Of a DNA stretch of 64,000 nucleotides, positions 36,294-45,982 are shown piece by piece; position 1 is the stretch's first letter; every line of letters starts with the position of its first letter. The stretch lies in the NCBI GenBank assembly GCA_035235625.1, contig CP141142.1:37520995-37584994 (forward strand). The letters run 5' to 3'. Position numbers and translations under genes: made by a program. The notes under the pieces are model-generated. The model did no database searches. It was not told where the DNA came from and saw nothing but the letters and a program-made list of their open reading frames with translations. The DNA is from Saururus chinensis. Its lineage: Eukaryota; Streptophyta; Magnoliopsida; Piperales; Saururaceae.

Positions 36294-36850
36294 TTAAGGC
36301 ACATTATTGGTATTGGAACTTTTACGATCCCTAGCCATGGCTTGAGGCAAACAAGCTACCATTCCAGAGGTTCCTTCAGAGAAGGAGGTTCCTGATTCCA
36401 CGTCAGTGGATAGCCTGAAGGCCATTTTGGCGACACTTGACGCCAGGCTGTCAGAAATCATGGTGGCACTATAGACTCTCACTGTGGACATAAGCATGAA
36501 GATGCAGCAAGTGGCCCACGCACAACTCCTGGTTGCGCGCGTAGTGCCCATCTTGCATAGGCTACCTGCAGCTACAGCAGAGAAGGGCAGGCCATGGCAG
36601 CCTCTTGACACGACCCTCCCCGAACTCCCAGCTCCGGCCGGCCTCGATGCGGGGGTGTTCCCATGCCCCGCGCTCTTTGGCGCCGGCCAGCCAGCGTTGG
36701 GAGGGAGATGCCAGGCCTGGGACATGTGAGGCATGCCAGGTGTTTGAGAAAATGCCCCTATGATGCCGCCCCCTCCAAATCAGTTCCAAGACACAGAGGA
36801 GGAGTGGGATGAGTATCCTGGGCATCGCAGCAGACAACGCGGGGGGGGGG
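36294..36850 (+). pseudogene. GC-rich stretch, possible retroelement gag fragment
   Basis: One + frame reads through a helical, gag-like segment (EVPDSTSVDSLKAILATLDA, then MQQVAHAQLL), a Pro/Ala-rich linker, and in another frame an acidic segment (EEEWDEYPGHRSRQ). This order recalls the N-terminal gag region of plant retroelements. Stops and a frame change interrupt it, and no zinc knuckle is seen. It ends in a run of twelve G at 36841-36852. Confidence 0.35.
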
Positions 36851-36861
36851 GGAGGGGAAGT

Positions 36862-36928
36862 GTTGCTAATGAATATTAACGACGTTTATTTAATATTAAT
36901 GACTTTATTTAATATTCATTAGCAACAT
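36862..36928. repeat. Hairpin next to a G-run
   Basis: GTTGCTAATGAATATTA pairs with TAATATTCATTAGCAAC across a short loop that repeats TTTATTTAATATT. It begins about ten bases after the G-run. Confidence 0.75.
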
Positions 36929-38213
36929 TTGTAAATAAATTTACAAGCTCCAGGGGGACACAAGGAGCAAAATTGCTCCTCGGGTACTAATGATGCAAAC
37001 CCACGGGGTCTACATAGGAAAAAATAGGGAGAAAGGGAAAGAGATAGAGGAATTAGGGGAGAAAATTAAACAAGCTAATTATGGATTTCTATTCACTGAT
37101 TTAGAATTAGTTGTGTACTACGATTTATAGAGATCTAAAGTAGCATTCCTAAAGAAATAAGGAAAGAAACAGGAAATACTAATCCTAGTAAATTTGGAAA
37201 AGAGGCTACTTTAGGAAAGCTAAAGTCTAGGCTAATTAGGATCATGTAGAATTCATAAACATGTTCAACTAATTAAAAGCACCAATGGTTTTATCTTTAC
37301 TTAATTATGAGTACATTACTTGTAGCTTGCGATGACACAACAACCGCATTTAGCCTCTCTCGTGGGAGAAATTTTTCAGTGTAAGTCGCACACTGTGTTG
37401 GCCATGTATTTCACTATTTACAAAACAACTCATCAGCATTTATAACTGTGTGTTGCCTCATGTTCCACAACTATGCTGATGAGCCATGCGTTAAATGGTG
37501 AAATACACGGCTAGCGGGGTGTGCATAATTTATCCTCTAGTGGCTGCAGCTGCCCCAAAGGCATCAACATAAACCTGACCTAAGCATGACTATGAATATG
37601 GCACCGAACCAACTTAAGCCTACCATGATTCTAAAAACAATGGAGCATCAAATTCATACAAGTAGAGAGTTTTAGGAATGAATTCCTTCATGCTCGTTAT
37701 GGCTGGAATAGAAAGAAGACAATCTATGCACAATATACTTTAACCTATAACTACGCCTCAATTAGTATTTAGCAAGGTCAAGAATGCTACTTTTACAATA
37801 CTTGTAATCTTCAGCTTTGTGCATTAATGAGAATTTTCTTACATACCCAAAAAATGGTTGAGTTATTCTTCGTAGATTATAGAGACAAATAATTGTTAGC
37901 GTGGTTTTAAGCGTGTGCTTTTAGTGCATGGCCTTCGATCATGAGAACATGCTCTCCCCTCAATGAAACACTTCTCCTGTACAAACTTCAGAGAAGATAT
38001 CCAAGTGGTGATTTTTAACTTCACCAATCAAATTACTGTTCAAATCATCATTCCGAATTCATCGAACCACAAGTGGACAAATTGAAATCCACAAAAGAAT
38101 ACATGAACAATGCCTAGCTAGTATTGAAATCCACAAAAGAATACATCCACAAACGAAATCTGAGGACCAAGAAACACATGTCCCAATTTTAATCAATGCT
38201 AATGTACGTCATC
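36929..38213. other. Unassigned spacer with one inverted repeat
   Basis: No gene recognised. An imperfect inverted repeat at about 37366-37545 pairs GCCATGTATTTCAC with GTGAAATACACGGC and CTCATCAGCA with TGCTGATGAG, and is probably a MITE. The rest is AT-rich and has no clear features. Confidence 0.4.
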
Positions 38214-38616
38214 TCAATAGCCCAACAGCGCAAATGCGAGCACAACAATTCCCAAGGCAAAGTATTGTGGGCTGCCGGCGGCTGCCGCACCGTTAAAGCT
38301 GGTGGTTGGCCGGCTGGTGGTGGTTCCGCCGCCAACAATACCGCCACCACGGATGCCCAATTTCTTCATACTGATTCTCAAACCTGTTACCAGAAAATAA
38401 GGAATTAATTCAGCGGCCAATTAACTAGTACTGAAAAATAATATATTGATCATGACATCATCATATGAACATGTTTAGCATCAGCATGTTGAGATTGCAA
38501 TGCATATTGTTCTTATAGAGAAAAGAAGTACCTGAAGCCATGGTGTGAGGTGTTGCAGAGAGCTGCAGGTAGAAGATGAAGAGAAAGAGGAGCAGCAGTA
38601 CTGTATCAGACCTCAT
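38214..38616 (-). CDS. Small secreted or membrane-anchored protein, two exons
   Basis: Exon 1 is 38616-38532 and exon 2 is 38383-38214, joined across a GT/AG intron to give 84 residues. The N-terminus MRSDTVLLLLFLFIFYLQLS is a strong signal peptide ending near Ala21-Thr22. A Gly-rich segment (GGGIVGGG), a Ser/Thr-rich stretch and a hydrophobic C-terminal helix (YFALGIVVLAFALLGY) follow. Hydrophobic segments at both ends with a small polar, Gly/Thr-rich core recall GPI-anchored or type I surface peptides such as arabinogalactan peptides, but Pro is rare, so that identity is not supported. I do not recognise the family. The two-exon structure, the frame kept across the splice and an upstream TATA box argue that it is real. 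Confidence 0.75.
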
Positions 38617-38746
38617 TTTTTTATACACTGCCTTTTGTTTTCCCGTGAACTTGAGAGTGCAGGTGTGCCTGGGAGTCTGGGTGGGAGAGGTTGAGAATCT
38701 GGAGATGGAATTGTGGAGATGCGGATGCCCATACTGATTACTCAGT

Positions 38747-38756
38747 TATATATAAG
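38747..38756 (-). promoter_or_regulatory. TATA box of the small secreted-protein gene
   Basis: TTATATATAA on the - strand, about 135 bases upstream of the ATG at 38616. The 5' leader between them has no competing ATG of note. Confidence 0.6.
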
Positions 38757-38989
38757 AGCAACGCCGCCATGGTTGCTGGAAGAGCGTGTTGACCAGCTCG
38801 GTATTCTGATATTTGTGTGGTATGTATTGCATAAAGACCATATCTGAAATTTATGTGAGTACTCCTCTAAGGACTTTGACTACTTCTGTGTATTTACCAA
38901 TTTACCCATGGGGGGAGGGGGGTTAGATCACCCATGTTAGACCCATGGGGGGTTAAATCACCGACCATGTTAGCCATGGGGCATTTACT

Positions 38990-39075
38990 CTCTAAGTAAT
39001 GTGGGATATCGGATTAGATCCGGTGGCCCTAAAAGTCTGGGCTCACGTCGTTTTTGTGAACCTAAGCTCTTAAAA
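38990..39075. mobile_element. Fragment of the GAGC..GCTCACAT MITE family
   Basis: GGATATCGGATTAGATCCGG followed by GTCTGGGCTCACGTC matches half of the palindromic element at 29985-30165. Confidence 0.4.
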
Positions 39076-39239
39076 AATTTTGATTAATTATTATTCTATT
39101 TATAAAAAAAATATAAATTTTAAGGATGATGAGAAGCATCTTAGAGTAAAGAAAGTTGAAATTTTGATTCACTTAAATTCTTATAATTTTAATTATCACT
39201 AACTAACTTAAATTACATGCTCCCCTATTATGGTAAGTG

Positions 39240-40372
39240 TGTCACGGGCGGCGGCTGTACAGCGGAAATGCAACTACCTCTCTGTTTGACTAATTCCTCC
39301 ACTCAGTCTGCACGTGAGACTTAATACAAGATCCCCATACACAACACCCTACAGCAAAGACTCAATTCATAAAGCAGAAAGCACACACCTTTACACTGTC
39401 AACCCAAACCCAGGGAGGTCGCCCATGCAACTCCCCCTTTATACAGAGATTAGAGTGACAAACTATCCCCTTACGCAAGCTGCCAATGGAGTCGAGTCCA
39501 GAACCTTTCCCCTTCGCTTGCTGCACGCTTGGCCGGCAGTCGCCTGCCTTGCTTGCTGCTGGATAGTCACACTACGTTTTCCTCCTTGCTGGGACTGCTT
39601 CGTTCTAGCAACCAGAGGCTCCTTCCTTGCTTCAGATGGGAGACAGCACGCTGGAGCCTTTCTCCTTCACAGGATTTGGCCGACCCCAGGTCTGATCAGC
39701 AACTTGTCTTCTCTCCTTTGCGCCTCGGTACTCCTTCGTTGCCTTCACGCAGTCCTCAGCATGGAGCCCAGCTTCCTGCCTCGCTTCAGCCTTCCGAACC
39801 TCAGTGATCATTCAGCAAACCGAAGCCAGCCTTCAGTCTGCCAAGCCAACCAAAGCCAATCGACCAGCAACCTTCAGCCCTGCTGTTCTGTGGGGCTTAT
39901 ATAGAGGAGGGAGGAGCGGTTTGGGGCCTTGGGCAGAGCCCACGCTCCCCCTCTCTTCCCCTTCGTGGTCAGCAGTTGCTGACCACTTAGACACGCCCTT
40001 CATGCCCCCTTCACGTCCGCTTGCATCTGCCCCATGTTCCCATGACTGGCCATACGCGAGTCCACCTTGCCTATAACTGCTGTTAAGTACCGCTGCTGGG
40101 GGAGAGGCCACGTCCAGAGAACTGCCTCTGCCCATCATTCCACTTCCTAATGTCCCTGTTCTATTTTTGAAAGTGTTAACCGCCCTCCATTTCTGAAAGT
40201 GTTAACCGCCCTCCATTTCTGAAAGTGTTAACCGCCCCTGACCTTGCTGGTTGCTGTGGGTCAAGGTGCTTGTCCAGTCCGGTCCATCATTTGCCCTTGG
40301 TTCAACCGATATATGAACAACTCCCTAGAAACACTTAGTTATGTCCCTACACACTTAGCAGTCTCACGCATC
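39240..40372. mobile_element. GC-rich LTR-like sequence
   Basis: It starts TGTCACGGGCGGCGG, similar to the terminal CCGTGACA of LTRs D and G read on the other strand. It contains a TATATAAG promoter word on the - strand near 39897 and three 26-28-bp repeats of CATTTCTGAAAGTGTTAACC (about 40180-40240). Open frames at 39314-39904 and nearby read as Leu/Pro/Ser/Cys-rich and match nothing. No primer site was found. The sequence continues beyond the MITE at 40373. Confidence 0.4.
40180..40240. repeat. Short tandem repeat, three copies
   Basis: The unit GAAAGTGTTAACCGCCC(T)CCATTTCT is repeated with almost no divergence, so the duplication is recent. Confidence 0.85.
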
Positions 40373-41056
40373 CATGGAAGGCAGTATCAATACAAATAAC
40401 AATATCAATAATTATAGATACAGGTATGCACTGATGATATACTTGGTATGTACCAGAACAGTCGTAAACCCTTTTATAGACATCAAAAAATATTATAATT
40501 AATAATATATCATTATAATATTTCTTTTAGAATATAATAAGACCGTAGAATGTTGTATCAATCGATACAGGTATTCTAAAATTAGTTCATTTGGAACCAT
40601 ACACTATTTTGTTCTCTGTCCCATATAAATTATTGCTCACTTTCCCATATTAAGTGCCCTAAAATTAGTTTATTTTAAAAATAAATAATATCTTTAATAT
40701 GAGTCTAAGTTATGTATTTAATAAATGTATATTTATGGAGCATTATATGTAAAAATATAATTATGACCTACCCGTATTCATCTCATATAACTTTAAAAAT
40801 ATTATTTTAATATAACAAAAATATAAACTTTCAAAGAAGTTGGGTTTGAAATGTGTTTTTGTTTTAAAAAAAATTTTAATTTTTTTTTCAATTTTTTTAA
40901 TTTTAAAATAAAATAATTATTTTTTAATAGTGTATCGGCCGTATTGATATGGTATGGCCGATACGTATCATAGATACATGTGGGGGGCATATCGCCCCCC
41001 TAACTATATCGGTCTCGGCCGATACGCACCCGTATAGGCCGATACGGCCTTCCATG
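40373..41056 (-). mobile_element. MITE with 8-bp target duplication (hAT-like), copy 2
   Basis: Inverted copy of the element at 5847-6548: ends CATGGAAGGCAGTATC and GATACGGCCTTCCATG, 684 bp. The flanks CACGCATC (40365-40372) and GGCGCATC (41057-41064) agree at six of eight bases, an aged target duplication. The interior shares TTCAAAGAAGTTGGGTTTGA and other blocks with copy 1 in the opposite orientation. Confidence 0.85.
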
Positions 41057-41460
41057 GGCGCATCCCATATTACACCTTATGCTAATAGTTGAGACCGTGC
41101 ATTGGGCACATACCTTGTCAACGTATGCGTCAGCTCTTGAGGTTGCCTCCACACACTCATCATTCCTTTGTGCATCCCTTGTCTGTACTGTTCCACCATG
41201 GAACTGTGAACACCGTGCCGCTACACCTCTGTATGTGCTCAAGGCACCCGCAACTCGGCAAAAACTCCGTTGCGCTATCCAGGTACAATAGATGCATGGT
41301 GCCATTGTTTGTGCTTCCGAGGAAGCGCTCTCTACACCTCCTTGTGTCGGCCATGTGCCGACACTTACAACGTGCTTGATCGGCCTCCCGGTCTAAAGGT
41401 CATAATGTTGTGTGGATGGCCCCGTCCATCGTGCCATTTGGATGGTTGCTCGTCTTAAGC
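41057..41460. other. Continuation of the GC-rich sequence interrupted by the MITE
   Basis: Base composition matches 39240-40372. Open frames on both strands overlap fully, and none resembles a known protein. It was probably joined to the left block before the MITE inserted at 40373. Confidence 0.35.
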
Positions 41461-42021
41461 GTGTGAGAGTAAGAAACGTATTAATAGGATGTTTAATGTG
41501 GGACACATATTTTTTGAAATGAGACACTTAATATGCATGGGACGGAGGGGCTATAAGGATAACTTTTTGCATACCCCCATATGTAGTAAGGATAACCCTT
41601 TATCCTTTCCTTAGAAAAAAATAAACCACCTTTCTTTTTTTATAGTTAACAAACAAAAATAAATAAAAATCTTTTAGTATGCACTTAGTGATTGTTGAAA
41701 AACAACTTCGATCACGCATTTGATCATTACCAACTTCTACTTTTACACTTAATCAATTTTATCAGGTATTAATCTTAAATGTGTGATTTGTAGTGACCTT
41801 TTTTACCTATATAATCTTGTAATCCACAATCACTTTCTTGAGCTTATGGAGTATTATCTTTAATCTTCAAATAATGGTAGTGCATACTTGAATCAATGAC
41901 ACTAGTAAATTTAAAAACAAACTCGAAATACACATTGTTAAAAGACATTGCTGTATCATAAAATTAGAATACATATATATGTTTAGAGCTTGTAAGTAGC
42001 AGTACAATATAGTGCTAAATT

Positions 42022-42748
42022 TAGGGATGGTCCTTGGCCAAATAGTCGGCAGACAAGGCTTGTCTATGTCTATGTCTATGTCTATGTCTATGTCTATGTC
42101 TATGTCTATGTCTATGTCTATGTCTATGTCTATGTCTATGTCTGTTAACAATTTGTCTATCGGCATTTTGTCTACGGATAAAGCTTCTTTTTCAGCGGAT
42201 ACAAATAATGTCCATGAACATAGCCTCTTAAGCAATTGGATGAGGGTTGAAGTTGTTAGAGAGAATGCGAACGGTATTAACGACTTTAACTAAGTAGGGC
42301 TGGGGTGAGGATCTCTACATTAAGTAATTTATAATAATTCTTAAACATATATATGTCATTTTCTTTATTTGTAGTATCACTATTAGACAAATTAGTTCAT
42401 TTTGGAAAGCCAAATAGAGCTATTAATGTGGGATAAAAAAAATATTTAATAATTAGCTTTAAAAAAGAACTAAAATATAACATTAACATGATAGTATTTA
42501 AATTGTTAAAGATTTAAGTATAAGAAAATGATGTTTAAGAATAATTAGAGGAGAAATAAAAATTGTCCTTCATATAAGAATGCATTTTGTATTTAAAAGT
42601 TAACCGGATATTGAACAAATGGATGGACTAGGTCTTTGTCCATAATAATGTCCAAAAATTAGCAGACAAAAGAATTCGGCTGAACATGGCCACAAACACC
42701 TTGGACATGGCCCGGACATCGGACGATGGACGTCCACGACTAGCCCTA
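42022..42748 (+). mobile_element. hAT-like non-autonomous element, copy 1
   Basis: The ends are TAGGGATGGTCC and GACTAGCCCTA, flanked by GCTAAATT (42014-42021) and GCTAAATA (42749-42756), seven of eight bases equal. It is 727 bp long. TAGGG-type ends plus 8-bp duplications are typical of hAT elements. The interior aligns with copy 2 in reverse. A hexanucleotide array has expanded near its left end. Confidence 0.9.
42061..42138. repeat. Perfect hexanucleotide microsatellite (TGTCTA)13
   Basis: Thirteen perfect TGTCTA units, followed by a variant TGTCTG. The sister element at 43147-43812 has only the single ancestral GTCCATGTCTATATCC at this place, so expansion happened after the copies separated. 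Frames through it give Met-Ser or Asp-Ile runs and are not genes. Confidence 0.97.
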
Positions 42749-43146
42749 GCTAAATATATGAAAATAAATTATTATTTGCACGTCTCATTGAAAATTTACA
42801 TTCAGATTAACTATGGAGCAAGGGAAGTATTTTTGTCACAACGATATTCTCCATTAAGCATTAAGAGTATAAATGTACTAATGTGCACTGGCGTGTATGC
42901 CGTTAATTCATGACAACTCCCAAAAGATCAAAAGCAACTGTGAGGGACCTCATTGAACCCTAGAGGTTAAAGAATGAGTGTTCCCTGTGGATTACAAGGA
43001 TTGTTTCATTAGTTGGCGGTTAATATGACCCATGAGGCCTTCATCATTAATATTGTACTCCCTTCTTTCTATATTAATAGTTTTAATAAAAAAATATTAT
43101 TTCTTATTAATTACTCTACTTGGATCAATAAGCCCTTAGGAGAAAG

Positions 43147-43812
43147 TAGGCCTGATCGTGGACATCCATCGTCCAACGTCCAGGCCGTGTCCAAGATGTT
43201 GTGGTCGTGTCCAGTTGAATTCTTTTGTCCGCCAATTTTTGGACATGGCCATGGACAAAAACCTCGTCCGACCGTTTGTTTGAGGTCCGGTTAACTTTTA
43301 AATATAATGTGTATTCTCATATAAAAGACAATTTTTATTTCTCCTATAATTATTCTTAAACATCATTTTTTTATACTTAAATATTTAACAATTTAAAAGC
43401 AATCATGTTAATGTTATATTTGAGTTCTTCTTTAAAGCTAGTTATTAAATATTTCTTTTGTCCCACATTAAAACTCTATTTGGTTTTTCAAAATGAACTT
43501 ATTTGTCTAATAGTAATACTACAAATAAAGAAGATGACATATATAAATTTAAAAATTATTATTATATGCTAAATTACTTAATCTAGAGATCCTCACCCTA
43601 GTTGCCTTAGTTAAAGTCGTTAATACCGCTCTCATTCTTTCTGACCACTTCAACCTTCATCTAATTGCCTAAGAGGTTATATCCATGGACAATGGTCGTG
43701 TCTGCCAAAAAAGAAGTTTTGTCTATGGACAAAATTCCAACAAACAAATTGTTAGCGGATATAGACATGGACAAACCTTGTCCACTGACTATTTGGCCGA
43801 GGACCAGCCCTA
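43147..43812 (-). mobile_element. hAT-like non-autonomous element, copy 2 (inverted)
   Basis: The ends are TAGGCCTGATCG and GGACCAGCCCTA, flanked by perfect 8-bp repeats GGAGAAAG (43139-43146, 43813-43820). It is 666 bp long and aligns along its length with the reverse complement of copy 1. It lies 398 bp from copy 1. Confidence 0.93.
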
Positions 43813-43864
43813 GGAGAAAGTACGCTCTACCATGTATCCGTACATATGTCTATTCATCTTTAAA

Positions 43865-43995
43865 CATGTAATCCGAAATTTGTGCCTCATCTTACTTGAT
43901 TTTAAACACGTACAAATTCATCAAACATGTCACTCATTCAAAAGACATATCTACCACGTGTCTCGTACAACAGTTCCATTGGATAATTTTTCCTT
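43865..43995 (+). repeat. Direct repeat flanking the gene-fragment mosaic, copy 1
   Basis: About 130 bases recur, at roughly three-quarters identity, at 44750-44890: both contain AAGACATATCTACCAC and, a few bases on, a stretch ending TAGATAATTTTTCCT or GGATAATTTTTCCT. Copy 2 runs straight into the BAHD fragment; copy 1 precedes the CLAVATA1-like fragment. Confidence 0.7.
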
Positions 43996-44045
43996 AGATA
44001 GGTCTATTATGCTTCTTAAAGTATTTAGTTCGCTCAGCCTCTCCC

Positions 44046-44365
44046 CAGACTATGATACGCTGCTGAAGCTCAAACGGGCCAAGCTAGGTCCTAGTAGCAC
44101 CGGCCTTAAGGAGTGGCAGCCCACCACCTCCCCTGCCACTTCCCCGGCATCACGTGCTTTGGGGAAGGCCAGGCGGCGTTACTGAAAGTGTCTTTTGTGC
44201 CGCTCTTTGGTGGCATCCTGGGGGAGGTGGATCTTTTCGACAGCCTCCTCAACCTCACTCTCTCTTCTTGCAACCTCACCGAGTGCCTTCTAGAAGAGCT
44301 GGCCTGCCTGCCTCACCTCCGCCACCTCAACCTTTCCAACAACGTCATCACTTACCATATGTTTA
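44046..44365 (+). pseudogene. CLAVATA1-like receptor kinase fragment, N-terminal part
   Basis: Two overlapping + frames together give the N-terminal cap and first leucine-rich repeats of a CLAVATA1-type receptor: YDTLLKLKRAKLGPSSTGLK with EWQPTTSPA in one frame, then HFPGITC, VSFVPLFGGILGEV, LLNLTLSSCNLTE and LRHLNLSNN in another. The frame shifts near 44140. CLV1-family receptors perceive CLE peptides at meristems. Here there is no start codon in context, no transmembrane segment and no kinase, so the fragment cannot make a receptor. A second fragment of the same family lies at 45160-45345 on the same strand. Confidence 0.85.
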
Positions 44366-44411
44366 AGAATTCAATCGATTCATGTGCATATCTTTATTGG
44401 ATGAAATTTTT

Positions 44412-45137
44412 TTATTCAGACTTCAACTGTATTAGCACAAGGGGACCATGATCATCAAACACATTCTCTTCATTATCAACATCCTCGTCACCTGATGCTG
44501 CAACAGTGGCCACAGCAGCAGAGCACGTACTAGACGGAGGAGGACCTGCGAGGAGCTCAAAGTGTGTGCCCGTAGGATGGCCATCAAGGTATTGGAGGGA
44601 GTTGAGTCTACGGTCAGCAGAGGCTTGCACGAACCAGACCCTATCTTTAGTGCAGTCCACCTGAGGAGGATGCCACCATCGTCCTCAAAGACGAGAAAGT
44701 ATTCAGTGAAACCTCTCTACCACATGGCTGTATATACCTCCATTTACATTTAAACACATAAACCAAAATTCCTGCCCCATCTTACTCACTTGTAAACACG
44801 TACAATTTGGTTAAAATTGTCATCCATGAAGAAGACATATCTACCACTTGGCCCGTACAACGGTTCCACTAGATAATTTTTCCTCAAAGAGGCAGCCGGC
44901 TAGAGGGTAGTAGTGCACAAGCGTCTTACTCAGGCCCAACCTGATCATCTCCATAGTGTTGGCATCGCAGTGCCTAAAGATATGTAGTGTTTGAACTTTG
45001 CACCGCAGGGCCAGGAGCCGGTCTATCGTCGACAATGGGAGCCTTTCTGAAGGCGTTGGTTTGCATGGCCTAACCATGGCTCCTTCCGTCTTGATCACCG
45101 CAAACTTCATCCTCTTGATCAAGTCTGAACGTGGCAC
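44412..45137 (-). pseudogene. BAHD acyltransferase fragment
   Basis: On the - strand, 45137-44880 encodes an N-terminal BAHD segment: AMVRPCKPTPSERLPLSTID, then LGLSKTLVHYYPLAGCL. After a break, 44710-44440 continues the same family with DCTKDRVWFVQASADRRLNS, YLDGHPTG and PLVLIQ. BAHD enzymes transfer acyl groups from CoA thioesters to alcohols or amines; their catalytic HxxxD and DFGWG motifs would lie further downstream and are absent. The two pieces are separated by the 130-bp repeat (44750-44890), which breaks the frame. The fragment lies between two CLAVATA1-like fragments of the opposite strand. Confidence 0.85.
44750..44890 (+). repeat. Direct repeat flanking the gene-fragment mosaic, copy 2
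   Basis: Second copy of the 130-base unit at 43865-43995. Its right edge merges with BAHD-derived sequence near 44885, and its left edge interrupts the BAHD reading frame. Confidence 0.7.
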
Positions 45138-45159
45138 GTACCGAAGGTCCAGTGCTGTG

Positions 45160-45345
45160 AGTTAACTGAGATGACCCGGATGGACCTGGCGAGCTGCAAT
45201 CTCTCCAGCCCCATCCCCCCCACTCTGGGCCGACTTGGGCCTCTGGACATTATTCCTTCAAATGAACCATCTGTCCAATCCGATTCCCAGGAAACTCGCC
45301 AATCTGAGCAGCTTAAAGTGCTGGAGAAGCGGGAGGAAGTGGAAG
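45160..45345 (+). pseudogene. CLAVATA1-like receptor kinase fragment, later LRR
   Basis: The + frame reads MTRMDLASCNLSSPIPPTLG and, after a one-base shift near 45250, LFLQMNHLSNPIPRKLANLS with SLKVL. This is two consecutive plant LRRs of the kind found near residue 240-290 of CLAVATA1-type receptors. The roughly 110 residues between this and the fragment at 44046-44365 are missing and the BAHD piece lies in their place. The two fragments were probably one locus before rearrangement. Confidence 0.8.
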
Positions 45346-45431
45346 CCAAGGGGGCGGAGGTCCCATCATCTTCATGAAAATGATAAAAATTATATATAGC
45401 ACTAAGGACGAAGGGTGTATGAGTTAATTAA

Positions 45432-45982
45432 GGGGCTATTTGGGTACTGAATCGTCAAAAGATTCAGTCAATTCAGCCTCAATTCAGTACTAAATTTTTA
45501 GAATCTTGTTTATGTGTAGAAGTTGTGCAAAATTAAAAATTTAATATTGAAGTTAGATTTAGGCCTTTTTAAGCAGCCTGAAGAACTGAATCACCTTCAG
45601 TCGATTTAGTCTCCTAGTCCCCGTTTTAAAAATTACAGATTCTATTATTTTTTAATGGTTATATTTTATATCGATTTGAGGCTCGAAAAATATGCTATAT
45701 AGGTAGGGCTCACTTTGAAAGTTCAAAATTACCTAACCTTGTGGGATCTTGTTTGATAGAGCTCGGATTTAGAAGCATAATGCTATGTAGAACGTACATA
45801 TCCGAGTTCGAGAAAGAGAATTATATTAGTTTAAAATTTTAAAATTGGGTTTGACACGATATCTAAATTTATTCTAACAAATTCTCTTACCAAACGTAAT
45901 TCACACTTAGTTGTGAATTTTTTGAATTAATTCACTACTAAATTAATTCGCTACTGAATTAATTCAGTACCCAAACAACCCC
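45432..45982 (+). mobile_element. Tourist-like (PIF/Harbinger) MITE
   Basis: The ends GGGGCTATTTGGGTACTGAA and TTCAGTACCCAAACAACCCC are inverted repeats, flanked by the target duplication TAA (45429-45431 and 45983-45985). It is 551 bp long with no coding capacity. GGGGCTGTTTGG-like ends and a TAA duplication are diagnostic of Tourist MITEs. A decayed second copy lies at 28374. Confidence 0.93.

Noticed and set aside
39314-40076. Overlapping + frames of up to 196 codons
   Set aside because: Low-complexity Leu/Ser/Pro/Cys composition in an LTR-like block. No start context or domain supports a gene.
42012-42293. Open frames of Met-Ser and Asp-Ile repeats on both strands
   Set aside because: They are produced by the TGTCTA microsatellite inside a MITE and have no conserved sequence outside it.
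42022-43812. Single large inverted-repeat element
   Set aside because: Each half has its own TAGG...CCTA ends and its own 8-bp duplication, so it is two insertions.
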